This document shows, piece after piece, positions 17,999 through 30,400 of a stretch of DNA of 64,000 nucleotides. The notes under the pieces were generated by a model, which made no database searches, was not told the origin of the DNA, and saw only the letters and a program-made list of their open reading frames with translations. A program made the translations under genes and the position numbers. Each line of letters begins with the position of its first letter. The first letter of the stretch is position 1. Source of the stretch: Congeria kusceri (lineage: Eukaryota; Mollusca; Bivalvia; Myida; Dreissenidae); assembly GCA_027627225.1 (NCBI GenBank), contig JAPFQT010000155.1:464977-528976 (forward strand), read 5' to 3'.

Positions 17999-18310
17999 AC
18001 GGTACTCAATAAATATCATGAACTGTACATTTCGTTTTGTTCTTGTTTTGTGTACGACAATAGTTAACATAGCACCGCAAACATATACAGAGTACAACCA
18101 TGCTTGTGTAAAGTGAATGGTTTTCGAGTTCGCTATTGCGCTGATGTTACAGACCAGTGTGTTCTGTTTTCTATAAAGGTATAACTTAAGTATTCTCTAC
18201 GCAAACACAACAACAAGGTATACGAAGTTTCAAAGATTTTATTGAGGAAGAATCAATCTTTCATATAATCATTGTATCGACAGTTCATTTACAGTCAACG
18301 TACACAGTCC

Positions 18311-18616
18311 TCACAACTGCAAATGTCCTGCACCTCTGTTTTTGGCATAACCCTGCATTTCGCCACACCATTTGCAACGATCGTTGGTCTTCGTACATGG
18401 CACGCAACTCAATCCCTCGCATCTGCGGCAGAAGTTAACTTCCCCAGAAATGTTTTTACACGTTGCACACGTGAGTATCAAAGTAGTGTCCACTACTGTC
18501 GGTAGAATATTTCGCATGGTCTCCAACCATCGCTGACAGGCAACGTTGTCGTTTCCAGCGCTCCCACTTTCTTGAACCCTCGCCATCCATCGCTCGCAAG
18601 CAGTTTGATCAGTCAT
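18311..18616 (-). CDS. Small RING-like C4C4 zinc protein
   Basis: 101 residues. Eight Cys at 50, 53, 63, 66, 71, 74, 81 and 84 form four CxxC pairs, a RING-like or treble-clef zinc module with no His. The N-terminal part has two short repeats, ACERWM at about 7-12 and ACQRWL at about 27-32, each followed by a helix. A GAGTATATAAG TATA box on this strand lies at about 18,673-18,683. It could be a ubiquitin ligase or simply a zinc-binding adaptor. Confidence 0.75.
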   Translation of the reverse strand: MTDQTACERWMARVQESGSAGNDNVACQRWLETMRNILPTVVDTTLILTCATCKNISGEVNFCRRCEGLSCVPCTKTNDRCKWCGEMQGYAKNRGAGHLQL

Positions 18617-18689
18617 AATGTGTGTTTCTCGTTCTGTGTCAGAATGCGAAATGATTCAAACACTAGCGATTTGATCTTATATACTCTGC

Positions 18690-20410
18690 CTGTGTGTGCT
18701 TGACTAGCTAGCACACCAATGCTACTGAGTATGTAGTAATTCATATCAAAAGCATACAATTCGAAATTCATGTCCATATTCTAGTTATTCAGACAAAGTT
18801 CTATCTCTACTCACAAAACTCAAAACATCAAATTACACGAAAATTGACAACTTCGTTGTGAGTCTCATTGAGACGTAACATCGCTTTGATTTGCGAATTC
18901 AAAACATAAACACAACCTTGAACTAATCGAAAGGAGTTTCATATTTTGTGCATATTTGCATCGATTGTATTCTTTTCAAGAAAGACGAGTTTTGTGGAAT
19001 ATTCGGTTTAATTCATTCACGGATGCACAGTTCTACTTAAATCGTAACAAATATTTGTAGTTTATGTTGTTTATGAGCATATACAATGTTCAAAGTTTTA
19101 CGGACATGGACAGATTTACTCTTGTCTGCCTTAGGTATAATACGGTGTGAGTCATCATATCGGAATTTGTTTGCCAGTCGAAATGTGGCAATGCATTTTG
19201 AGGCTTTTTTTGGTGGATTTTGTGTTGATTTGTTGATGAAATTCTGTGAGATTTGTAGAACACGATACAGTAAGTACCACGACAATGTGTTGTGCTCTTT
19301 GATAACAGACAAAACATTGTATGTTTGAAATTTGTTCAAATCTCAAATGTCAACAAAAAAGTTGAACTATACAATGAATCATTGAATGATCTTGTGTTTT
19401 GTTTTCTGTACCAAAACTGAGATCCTGAAAACAGAATGTGTTCTTTGATTCAGATGATTGTGACTACTTCTGATTTGTGGAAAAGAACTCAGTTGAGAAC
19501 AACTTGATATGTGTTGTTTTGTTTTCTGAGCTACACCAGACTTTTTTGACTTGAGTTTATTTGTACACATCAAACTCTGCCAGGAAAAAATGATTTCTAG
19601 AATGCATGGACACTCAGTATTGCTTGGTAACTTTGTGTTATTAACGCCATGATTCAAACATTGTCAAATTTGTCCGGAGTTGAATAATTTCTGACCAGGA
19701 ACAACATTTCAAGATGACACTTATGTGGAAGAAGACATGTACACTGATTTGTCAGCATATTTCTAGGCTCAGTTTTCATATTTTAGCCATAGAATGCACA
19801 ACTGACAATTTCGAAGTCTACTTCGCAAGCACATTTAATGTCTAAAACTGCAGAAAAAAACTATATACACGTCAAAATGCTAATTCTGCTTCTTTTGCCA
19901 GCATATGAATGTTTGGCCATAACAATCTTTTATTCAATTTAACACAAATGTGTGTTTCTACAAGCCAACCCTTTTGGTAGCCTGTTTCGGGTCAGAGTGC
20001 CTATAGTATAGATTATTGAGTTTCAAGAAGCAAAACTGGCATAACATTTGTGTGTTTAGAACGTTCAAAAAAATGTATTTACACAAAAAATTGAAACTTT
20101 GCATGTTGGTCAGTACTGAAAATGTATTGCTCCAAATCTGTTATCATGTTCACTTGACATGGCAGATAAATCCATCTTCAATCAGAATTGAACCTAAATG
20201 CATTTGAAAATCCTGTTTCAGGTCCGGTTTTCTCTGACCAGTGTCTATAGAAGGTATATTTGAGATGTTTGAAGTAAATCCCACATAACTGGTTATGGTT
20301 GAAATTGATGGAAAAAAGGTATTAACACAGAAAATGGAATTTTTAGCTGTTTCGCAGGCATGGATTCAGTTTATTCAAGCAAGGCATATTGACTCTGCAT
20401 AGTTAATCAA
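18690..20410. other. Intergenic stretch, no gene seen
   Basis: AT-rich sequence without a convincing reading frame; the longest ATG frame (19,086-19,328) lacks a promoter and any recognisable features. Loosely repeated phrases such as CCTGTTTCGGGTC recur here and further right near 20,210 and 20,560, suggesting decayed repeats. Confidence 0.5.
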
Positions 20411-20418
20411 ATCATGAA

Positions 20419-20496
20419 GCCAGAGTAGTTTAATGAAAAAACGCTTTCTCATGTAGCAACTGAGAAAGAGATCTGGGTGCAATTCCCAGTTCTGGC
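20419..20496 (+). ncRNA. tRNA-like RNA candidate 1
   Basis: 78 bases fold as a tRNA-like cloverleaf. A 7-bp acceptor stem (20,419-20,425 with 20,490-20,496), the dinucleotide TA, a 4-bp GTTT/AAAC D arm, an elongated 8-bp hairpin in place of the anticodon arm (9-base loop), AGAT, and a 5-bp T arm with a 7-base loop (CTGGG/CCCAG). A TTTT at 20,500-20,503 could end RNA polymerase III transcription. The anticodon-arm position is 25 bases rather than 17, so it is not a standard decoding tRNA. Confidence 0.65.
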
Positions 20497-21007
20497 ATGT
20501 TTTGTGAAACCATTGCGTGAGTCAAGAAAGCATCTTTTGGCACCAACAAGCAATTTAAACTCTGTCTCGGTTCAAAATTTCTGAATTGTTTCACAATGCA
20601 CATACTGCAAGGTTAAAAAGATTCAAGTTTCAATCCAGTATAACTGTTTTGACTGAATATTCCCATGATAAAATGGACATTCTCTATTTTATCAGCATGA
20701 GAATGTCTTCATACAAATCATTTCTTCACCATGTTATGTGGACTGTTATGAGTTTATTAGCAAGCAGAAACAGTTATAACCCTCTCTGGGTTCAGAATTT
20801 CAGAGTTATATCTGAAGGAGATATGACTGCAAATTTTCAAGTCAATCATACATACCCAGTTTGATTGGAAGATACAAGAAAAATGCACATGAATGTAATT
20901 TTGAACATTGTTTTCTCTTGTCAAAACTGAAAATGTTTTACCATAAACTCATATCTTCATGTTAGCAATGCAATACCAGTTGGCTACAGCATTGATCAGC
21001 TCATATT

Positions 21008-21087
21008 GCCCAAGTAGTTTAATGTGAAACGCTTTTTTCAGCCCTGTGCTTGAAGAAGGAGATCTGGGTTCAAACCCTAGCTCTGGC
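21008..21087 (+). ncRNA. tRNA-like RNA candidate 2
   Basis: 80 bases with the same plan as the element at 20,419. The acceptor stem has 5 of 7 pairs, the D arm GTTT/AAAC is kept, the central hairpin is 9 bp, and the T arm has a canonical TTCAAAC loop with 5 pairs. The central hairpin sequence differs from copy 1 but stays paired. A run of six T inside the hairpin would be a problem for RNA polymerase III, so this copy may be inactive or made by polymerase II. Confidence 0.55.
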
Positions 21088-21602
21088 AAGAGTTGTAAAA
21101 GGATTGTAGAGTCGTGGGTCTATTGTATTAACTCTAGAATTTCATATCTATGTTCATGAAGCAAATTCTGAACAAATTCATATGAGTAGGTAATGATATT
21201 GATGAATGTTTGTATCTTGAACCATGGTTATACATGCTATAGTTGTAAGTAAAGTGACCAATTTTTGAAATCACATTTGATAAGCTACTATGATATGATA
21301 TTGTCAAAATCTACAGTTAATATTTAACAACAGTCTTAGATTTCAAAATATACAAAACATCTCATGACACAATTGTAGTATCAAATTTTTTATTTCGTCA
21401 AATCACTACTTGTACAATTTAGCTCATGATATTTGCATCTATCTGATCAATTGTATAATTTGACTTCAAAAATGTATTTCACTCAGCTTCTTAATTGTGC
21501 ATACATATTGCATTTCAGTATTTTCAGATTACATCAAACAAACATTCTTTCATTCAGTAAAAACAAATAACACAGTTGAAAGGTTTCATATTCATTTATG
21601 TA
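21088..21602. other. Intergenic stretch, no gene seen
   Basis: AT-rich, no supported reading frame or structured element. Confidence 0.5.
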
Positions 21603-22373
21603 TCAACCGATAATGACATAACCTGGTCCAAAATTACAACTAGTTTGACCATCATATTGTATTTTGCATTTCAGACAAATCAATCGCCCAGAATTTTTAT
21701 TGTATACGAATTCCAAATACTTCAAGATGCAGTTCATACAACAAAATCCGTGCCCACACTTCTTGCTGAACACTCTAGGTGGATTGCTTTCACTTTTACA
21801 TACTTTGCATGAGTCGATTTCGCCACTGTTTTTTAGATCGCTTGAAATGCTGTCTATAGCATGTGAAATGTTTTTCGATGCAGTTGATAGATACGAGGTT
21901 ACCCTCGAGTCATCACTTTCTTCTGATTTTACGTATTGTAACGCTTTTTCGATGTATGCGATCCTCGTCTGAGTATTGCCGTGTAACGATTTAAGTTTGT
22001 CTTGTTTGCGGATGTAGTCTTCGACAAAGTCAGTCTTCTTCGGTTCAGTTGAAATTTGTTTTGCATTTCGCGAACCTTTAGGTTTTTTGACAGTTTGACC
22101 CTCAGAATCAGCAATAGCTTTACGTTTGTTCGATTTCGTTGTACTACTCGTAGCTGTTGAGTCATTGGAATTAAGCTGCGAAAGCTGGGCTATGAAATTA
22201 GCAGCTTCTTCGTCCTCTCGCGAATGATACTCATTTTCAGCTTCTTCCACTGGCATTTTTAGGAGCGAGTACACCCTTTGACAAGTTTGGTCGATCTCAC
22301 TTGGGGTGGAATAGAATGGATGATTTTCATCGTCCAAACGAAAACCAACATCGGTAAGCTGTTTGGACGTCAT
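21603..22373 (-). CDS. RING-finger protein, 256 aa
   Basis: A C-terminal RING occupies about residues 187-240: CKVC, then CGHGFCCMNC, then CLKC, fitting C3HC4 with a longer final loop. The middle (about 85-110) is basic with KRK and KKPK clusters, a possible nuclear signal. The N-terminal part is acidic and Ser/Thr-rich. A likely E3 ubiquitin ligase of the kind herpesviruses use against nuclear defence bodies; that role is inference. A GTATATTAAATA box on this strand lies at about 22,424-22,435. Confidence 0.85.
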   Translation of the reverse strand: MTSKQLTDVGFRLDDENHPFYSTPSEIDQTCQRVYSLLKMPVEEAENEYHSREDEEAANFIAQLSQLNSNDSTATSSTTKSNKRKAIADSEGQTVKKPKGSRNAKQISTEPKKTDFVEDYIRKQDKLKSLHGNTQTRIAYIEKALQYVKSEESDDSRVTSYLSTASKNISHAIDSISSDLKNSGEIDSCKVCKSESNPPRVFSKKCGHGFCCMNCILKYLEFVYNKNSGRLICLKCKIQYDGQTSCNFGPGYVIIG

Positions 22374-22765
22374 GTCGCTTTGCTAACTCAAGTGAGAATG
22401 ATTGAGTTCTGTCAAAAGCTAGGTATTTAATATACATAAAGTTAATTTTCTCATTTTGTATTCATTCGCTGTAAACTGTCAAGTTTACCATTGCTCTTCG
22501 AGTCAAGCTATGAGATTTTGACTTCAGTAATGCTAACCGAATATAGCGTTATACTTACAATGATTAACAAACGCATCTAAAATGTGTGTGTCTTGTTGTA
22601 GAGAGATCAAACATCGTTGCTTCGTTGCAACATACCAAAATCAATATCAATATGTTTTCGAGTCTCGAACTGTTGAGCAAAAACGCCTACCTATGTTGAA
22701 ACATTGATATGTGAAAGTTCTTCACCACAACGTTCAATTTCGTGATAAGACAAAAAAGTCAGCTT

Positions 22766-22936
22766 ATGTTGTCTGAAATGTTTTTACTTGTTACCCTGTA
22801 CGTGCTTATGTTAGAGCCGCTTATTTTAGAAATCAAAATTCTGCTTTTCATCGCATTTGTGACAAGTGAGCGTTTTATCAGAAATTGTCTGATCAAGTAT
22901 TTCGCTCTATCGCAATGTGATGAGAAGACGTTGTGA
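22766..22936 (+). CDS. Possible small membrane protein (56 aa)
   Basis: The frame begins at the ATG at 22,766 and codes one long hydrophobic segment (residues about 5-35) and a short polar tail. It sits alone in a 690-base gap between two RING genes. No clear promoter seen, so it may be chance. Confidence 0.25.
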   Translation: MLSEMFLLVTLYVLMLEPLILEIKILLFIAFVTSERFIRNCLIKYFALSQCDEKTL

Positions 22937-23062
22937 GCTCAACTACAACATCTACTCTAACGTACACTACTACCAAACAAATGACTAAGACATGAAATTT
23001 ATTTCAACATTTTATTGCACAAACATACAAGCATATACACAAACATACAAGCATATACACAT

Positions 23063-23674
23063 CTAGTCAGTAAGCAGAATTTTTACCCAACCATCCACTT
23101 CAGTTCTACACATTGCACATTTATCACCTAACATCATCAAACAACACATTTCGCAGAATGTGTGTCTGCATTTCGTTAAAGCACAGTTCTTTTCAGCATC
23201 GCAGCAAATTATGCACGTCCGCAAGTCTTTCACCGCTTGTTCTTTTTCCAGCTGAAGTTGGGCCGTCACAGCATTCACCCTCTCTTCGATTTCTATTTCG
23301 TTTTGCTCTCGAAGCAGTCGTTCCCGCTTAGCCCATTCTTCCTCGAAGTAACGCTGCTTGTCATCGATCAAGTGTTTACTGGCTTCGCGGTGATAGTAGG
23401 ACGCCTTCTGTAAGCACGCCATTAGTTTGCTACAGACTTGGCGTCCTTCCTTGGTCATAGCAAAGTCGCTGTTGTGAGAAAACGCTGTTATTTGACTACC
23501 TAGTCTGTTCAGATGATACCCGAACGATTTAAATTCATTCAACGCCGATTGTTCTGGTCGAGCGTACGGTTTTGCGGCATGTCGCTTGCCCTTACTAGTA
23601 GAGGCTGCATCGCTACTGCTACTAGTAGCATCGGGTTCCTCGAACGTTGGTAGTCTGTGAGCGTATTTCGCCAT
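23063..23674 (-). CDS. RING-finger protein, 203 aa
   Basis: A C-terminal RING is seen as CIICC, CRHTFCEMCC and CAMC, with the His in the usual place. A Ser/Ala-rich N-terminus is followed by a long charged helix (about 110-155, rich in Glu and Arg), likely a coiled coil for dimer formation. The ATG at 23,674 is chosen because a TATAAAAAGC box on this strand at about 23,740-23,750 is well spaced to it. A 21-bp direct repeat lies just beyond the stop at about 23,017-23,060. Confidence 0.87.
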   Translation of the reverse strand: MAKYAHRLPTFEEPDATSSSSDAASTSKGKRHAAKPYARPEQSALNEFKSFGYHLNRLGSQITAFSHNSDFAMTKEGRQVCSKLMACLQKASYYHREASKHLIDDKQRYFEEEWAKRERLLREQNEIEIEERVNAVTAQLQLEKEQAVKDLRTCIICCDAEKNCALTKCRHTFCEMCCLMMLGDKCAMCRTEVDGWVKILLTD

Positions 23675-23799
23675 GATGATGCGTTGATGTTCGCTCTTTG
23701 AGTTGCAAATCACGAATGATGACCATTGCTGTCCGGGTCGCTTTTTATACCAAGTCGCGCTGGTGCATTTTCACTATATAGACTTAGCATAGTGCTTAT

Positions 23800-24282
23800 A
23801 TGGCAAACTACTTGAGTATGATGAAAAGCAAATTTCTCACGCGTGGAAGATGTAGACATTCTCATCTGAGAAAAGCTTTGAACAAAGTTGCCTGTCTACG
23901 AGATTTTGATCAAACGTACGTTAGCGAGATAGGCCTATTTCTGAGGCAAACATTTCCAACGCTACGCGACGACTGTCGATTGTACATCAAGCACGAAGTG
24001 ACAATTCAGAATCGTCGACCTGATTTTCTTATTCACATACCAAATGTTGCTCTCCTACTATTAGAGTACAAAACGTCCAATGTTACAACAAAAGTACGAA
24101 GAGAATATCTGACTCAAGTCATCGATACGTTTCACAAGTTTCGACAGAGTTTATGTGTTAGTGAAAATTCTAAACATATACGCTTACTAAGCATATTGCT
24201 CATTCGCAATTCGTCAACTCGACAAAATAAAATTGTATGCGTGAAAAACGAGTCGATACCGAACAGATGTTATTTGCTCTGA
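23800..24282 (+). CDS. PD-(D/E)XK nuclease-like protein, UL24-like
   Basis: 160 residues. The catalytic pattern of the PD-(D/E)XK fold is visible: E43 in the first helix, P74-D75, then E89-x-K91 (LLLEYKTSN) and Q106 in the following helix. The N-terminal RCRHSHLRKAL segment before it matches the position of the conserved basic and His motif of the herpesvirus UL24 family, and the overall order and spacing are the same. UL24 proteins are conserved in mammalian herpesviruses, and their catalytic activity is inferred from this fold. A CTATATAG box lies at about 23,773. The family call is by motif only. Confidence 0.65.
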   Translation: MANYLSMMKSKFLTRGRCRHSHLRKALNKVACLRDFDQTYVSEIGLFLRQTFPTLRDDCRLYIKHEVTIQNRRPDFLIHIPNVALLLLEYKTSNVTTKVRREYLTQVIDTFHKFRQSLCVSENSKHIRLLSILLIRNSSTRQNKIVCVKNESIPNRCYLL

Positions 24283-24479
24283 TCTGCTATGAAAAAATTT
24301 GCGAAATGTACTTTAGGTTGTTTGTTTATTTGCTCGTACTCAAAACACAATATAAACGCAGCATTTTGCAAAGCATGGACTGGAATGTTATTCATAGAAA
24401 TCAATAGTTGAAAATCTATCACGTTTAGTCGATTTACCGTTCAGCGAGAGATGATTTTACAAGCGTGTTTTCGCAACTG

Positions 24480-27400
24480 ATTTAAGGCGATATCTTTTTG
24501 ACTGCTGATCCGATTTTCATGAACCAAACACCAAAATAAAGTACAGATCACAGCGATTCTGAAAATATTAAGCTTGAAACAAAGTCTTATCGGGAACACG
24601 ACATTATTTGGCTTCATTTGCAGAATCGTTCTTGTTTTGGGGATTACGCTGCTATAATTTCTGTATGCTTGTAAATACATTCTACAAATGTAGATTATCT
24701 GATTGCATGTTGTTAAGTGGTCATACTGATGTACAACATAAGCTATTTCTTTCCATGTTTAACGAGCATATCGCAATTATTGCTATCGCACGAAACCCGA
24801 TAAAATATTCTCAAGTCTATCCAGAGTGCGACATGACGTTATATAACATGCAAACAAGAGTCTATTTAGTGAATGATTGTGATATCTACCTCACTGGTTT
24901 AAATCTCTATCTAGAAAAGTTGTGCACTTGTATGGAGCATATTACCAGAATAAAAACCCAACAAGCAAATGTCAGTGTTTGTCGTTTATTGTCACAGAAT
25001 GATTTTCACAATCGACAAATTCTGTCATATCAAGTAGATACAGTCACGAGCAAACATTCGAACTGCATATTTTCAAATACAACGCTTCAAATTTCCCATC
25101 GACACTCAACAGACACACCAGCATCGCATGAGAAAATAGAGCGCAGAGCGCAGCGAGGCCATTGAGTACAAATATTTAAACTTTAATCGCAACGTCATTT
25201 CACATGTAGTCTTCGGAGAGCTGATTTTTTGCGAAAAAGTTTCAATCCGTTTTTCTCGACAACCACTGAAGATAGTGTGATCAAATTTTTGCTATGATAT
25301 TAAGCTTCATTTGCTCTACAAGAATGTACCGACAGTTTTCTTCTTATGTTAACGCTTGTTGGACAAAAATGCGAGTTAATGGTCGAAAATACAGTCTCAA
25401 AGAAGAAAGTTTTTTTGTCTTGTCGTTTTGCGAAACAAACTTTGTACCATCGGATAGGGAATTTCATTCTGAACAATTTGATGCATAAGACTTCGTATGT
25501 TTGTGAATCGCTTCGATTAAGCCAGCGTTAATTTACACTCAACACTAAAAGTTTTTATTCAAATGCGCCAAGCTTAATAACCTTGTACAACGTCATTTCG
25601 CTTTATGTAAACAACCCCGAGAGTAAAATATCGCATAACGTGGTTTAAGTTGATTTTCTCGACAACCACTAAAGCTAGTGTGATCAAATTTTCAGTACAA
25701 TAACCAGCTGATTGTTAGCTACAGCTTTTCTACTAATAGTTTTGTTCCAACATACGTGCTTATGTGATAAAAATCACTTTGAAAACTTTCGCAAGAAGGA
25801 AACTTTTTTATGTCGGTGATTTGTGAAACAAGACTTATATCAGCTTGTAAAGAATTGCATGCTGAATATTTTGATGTATGATGTGAAGTGCTTTCGCTAA
25901 CTACTCAACGAATAGAGCAGAAATATAGCGCAACACAAACGCTCTTTCTAAGTTCTATAAAATCAACTTCGACTCGACGACGTTATGAATCGATCGCACA
26001 GTGTACAAAATGGTTTTCAAGTAAACAATCGGGTTGAGTCAAGTTGCTTCACAACCGCTAAAGATTTCAACATGATATTTTCGCTGTATTGTCGCGACTG
26101 ATACTAGCAACATTTTTTGTAGGGAACATTTTGCTGTAATCAGTTCGTACATGTGAGTAATTTTCAATTTTTTGCTCGAAAATACATTCTCAATGAAGAA
26201 AAGTTTTTTGTCTTGTCGTTTTGCGAAACAAAATTGGTATCATCGTGTAGAGAATTGAATTCCGCACAAATTGATGTATAACACTACATGATTATACCTA
26301 TCGCTGTGAAAATCTCAACCCAAAACGCTTCTGTACAAAATGCACTTTTAAGTTTCAAAGTTAAAGTTAACTGAACGTCGTGACAGCGCGCTGGAGAAAA
26401 ATCAGATTTCTTCAAAGTTTAAGGCGGTGTATCTCCACAACCGCTAAAGATATTGAGTTGAAATCTTCGCGATATTGTTTGGATTGATACAAGTAATAAA
26501 TTTTGTTGGGCATGTATGAGAAATTTTCACTTTATTGCTTACAAAACAGGTATCAAAGAAGGAAACGTTTTTGTCTATTTTACTAGCGAAATGATTTTGG
26601 CACCATCTTGTAGGCATTGAAATTCCGTATATTTTGATATGACATACTTGTATGTTTGTTGTATCGCTTGATCAAGACTGGCCGAAAACCATTTTCCTAT
26701 ACTCGCGCTTTCACTTTAAACTACACAAAATTCACAACTTGAACGTCATTTTCTATCGATGTAAACAACCGAGGAGAGATTTCAAACGAAAGCGGTTTAT
26801 GTTGATTTTCTCCGAAATGACTGATGATATCAACATGAAATTTTCAACATAATATTCAGCTCTATGGTAGCTACAATTTTTGTCTCGCCTATTTTGTTCT
26901 CACTCGAATGACTGCATCAGAAATTCAAGCTTGAAAACTTCGCTAAGAAGAAATTTTTTTGTTTGATTTATTAGTGCAATAATTTTGATATCAGTTTGTA
27001 CAGAATTCAATTCTGCGCATTTTAATGTATAATATTCTACATTGGGTCTTAACACAACGAATACACAGCCCGAAAACAAATCTACACGGAACGCATTTCA
27101 ATCTTTAACTTGACAAGTTTTAACTGAACGTCGAGACCCGGCGCGCTGCGAGTAGAAAACTGATTTCGTACATAGTTTAAGTCGTCGTTTCTTCCCAACC
27201 GCTTGAGATACAAACATGCAATCTTTACCAACTTGTTCGGCGCGATATTAGCAACAAGTTTTGTGGGGATCATTTTTTCACTAGCATTTACGCGTGTATG
27301 TGAAAATTGCAGTTTTTTGCTTGGAAAACGGGTCGGAGAGAAGAAAACTTTTTTGTCTTTACAGATAGTGTTCTGATTTTGGTATCGGCTTGTACAGAAT

Positions 27401-30400
27401 TCAATTCCACGCATTTTGATATGACATACTTGTATTTTTATTGTATCGCTTGATCAATACTGACTGAAAACCATTTTCCTATAAACACGCCTTTGACAAA
27501 TTCTTCATAACATGATATACACAACGTCGTTTTGCAAAGTGAATGTTCTACAGCGAAACGCATTGTACAGAAAGTTTAACTCGCATTATCTCAGCATCCA
27601 CTGGACAGATCTACATGAAATTTTCACCATATTGTTGGGCTTCATAGTAGCAATAAGTTTTGTGGGATCATTTTTTGCTAACATATACGCATATGTGAGA
27701 AATTCTCAGTTTTTCGAATGAAAATCACTTCGCTTAGAAGGAAAAAAATTCCCATTCAAGACAAGTACAACACAATTGGTATCATCATGTAGGGAATTCA
27801 ATTTTGCACAAAATGGTGTACATTACTCAACACTTCGTCCAACTATAACGAAAATACGGCGAGAAAACGCATTCACGCTAATCGAAATTTTCAAGACTTA
27901 AAGTATCGGGTTAAACTCAACGACGTTTGACAGCGTAAATAGTAGACGAAACTGTGTTTGTTTGGAAGCGGTTTAAGTCAAATTTCTCCGAAATGACTGA
28001 TGATATCAACATGAAATTTTTAACTTAATATTCAGCCCTAAGGTAGCTACAATTTTTGTCTCGCCCATTTTGTTCACACACGAATTATTGTATCATAATT
28101 CAAAGCTTGAAAACTTCACTAAGAAAAAAGTTGTTTTGTCTAATGAGCATTCATCGTAATTTTGGTATCATCGAGTAGAAAATTCGATTCCACGCAATTT
28201 GATATATTACACTTCAGTGTATGTCTAAACACAACAATGATACAGCCCGAGAACGGATTTCTACAAAGTGCATTTAGATCTTTACAAGTTAACAGCGCTA
28301 AAAAAAAATCACAACTTAAACGTCATTTCTATCGATGTAAACAACCGAGGAAAGATTTTGAACGAAAGCGGTTTATGTTGATTTTCTCCGAAATGACTCA
28401 TGATATCAACATGAAATTTTTAACTTAATATTCAGCTCTAAGGTAGCTACAATTTTTGTCTCGCCTATTTTGTTCTCACTCGAATGACTGTATCAGAAAT
28501 GTAAGAATAACATATTCGCCAAGAATAACACTTTTTTGTCTGATTTATTAGCGCAATAATTTTGATATCGGTTTGTACAGAATTCAATTATGCGCATTTT
28601 GATGTATAACATTCTACATTGAGTCTTAACACAACGAATACACTGCCCGAAAACGAATCTACATGGAACGCATTTCAATCTTTAACTTTACAAGTTTTAA
28701 CTGAACGTCGAGACCCGGCGCGCTCCGAGTAGAAAACTGATTTCGTACATAGTTTAACTTGGCGTATCTTCCCAACCGCTCAAGATACAAACATGAAATA
28801 TTTACCAAATTGTTCAGCGCGATATCATCTGCAAATCATACGCTGATATTTTTTCACAAGCATTTACACATCTATGAGAAAATTTCACATTATGCTTGGA
28901 AATCAAGTCGGTAAGAAGATAGTGAAACAAATTTGGTATCATCGGGTACAGAATTCAATCCTGTTCATTTTGATATATAACATTCCACAATCGGACTATC
29001 CACATCGAAAATACAGCCCTAAAACGTATCTAAGCTAAACGCATTTTTACTCTCAGAACTTTAATTTCAGTGAACGTCGTGACAAGCGCTGCGATTAGAA
29101 AACTGATTTCGTACATAGTTTAACTTGGCGTATCGTCCAAACCGCTTGAGATACAAACATGCAATCTTTACCATTTTATTCAGCGCGATATTAACAACAA
29201 GTTTTGTGGGGATCATTTTTCACTAGCATATACGCGCGTATGTGAAAATGGCAGTTTTTTGCTTGGAAAACGGGTCGGTAAGAAGACATTATTCTGATTT
29301 TGGTATCGGCTTGTACAGAATTCAATTGCACGCATTTTGATATGACATACTTGTATGTTTATCGTATCGCTTGATCAAGACTGACCGAAAACCATTTTCC
29401 TATACTCGCGCTTTGAAAAAGTCTTCATAAAATACACAACGTCGTTTTGAAAAGTGAATGTTCTACAGCGAAACGCATTTAACAGAAAGTTTCTCGTTTT
29501 CTCAGCATCCAGTGGACAGATCTACATGAAATTTTCACTATAATGTTGGGCTTCATAGTAGCAACAAGTTTTGTGGGATCATTTTTGGCCAGCATATACG
29601 CATATGTGAGAAATTCTCAGTTTTTCGATAGAAAAAAATTCCCATTCACGACAAGTACAACAAAATTGGTATCATCATGTAGGAAAGTCAATTTTGCACA
29701 AAATGGTATATGATATTCTACAATACGTCGAACTATAAAGAAATTACGGCGAGAAAACGCATTCACGCCAGTCGAAATTTTCAAGACTTAAAGTTTCGAG
29801 TAAAACTCAACGACGTTTTGCTGCGAAAAGTAGACGAAACTGTGTTTGTTTGGAATCGGTTTATGTCGATTTTCTCAATAACGCGTGAACGCATTTTGAT
29901 GAAATTTTCACTATCATAACCAGCAAACAGATTGGAACAATATAGGTTGGAACATTTTGCTATTAGATCAACGGGTATGTGAAAAAACTTCAGTTTATCG
30001 ACCAAACTCGGATTGTTATGAAGAAAAGATGTTCATTTCTTAAAATAGTACAATAATTTTGGTATCATTCGATGGGGAATTCATTTTTGTGCAATTTGGT
30101 ATAACATACTTGATGGTTTTGTAAGACGCTGCAATAATACGGGCCGAAAACCACATCACAACAAACACAGATTTCATGAATCGCTAAGAATGTGACCCTT
30201 CGTTCTCAGTGCAAATTTATGACGTCATTTCAATATATCTCATCCTAAAACTTAAAGCGGCGTTACATTTCGATGATAGAAAACTGCGCTTCTTCGCAAG
30301 TGGTTTAACTTCAATATCTTTTCAACCCGTTGTCCAAAATGAACGAAATTTCCACCAGATTAACAGAAATTTCGACGCGCACATATCCATCATATTTGTT

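Noticed and set aside
19086..19328. 80-codon frame
   Set aside because: No TATA box, no motif, and overlapping frames of similar size on the other strand; probably chance.
20540..20830. Further tRNA-like elements (GGTTCAAAATTTC and GGTTCAGAATTTC)
   Set aside because: They resemble a B box, but no acceptor stem or D arm pairs around them.
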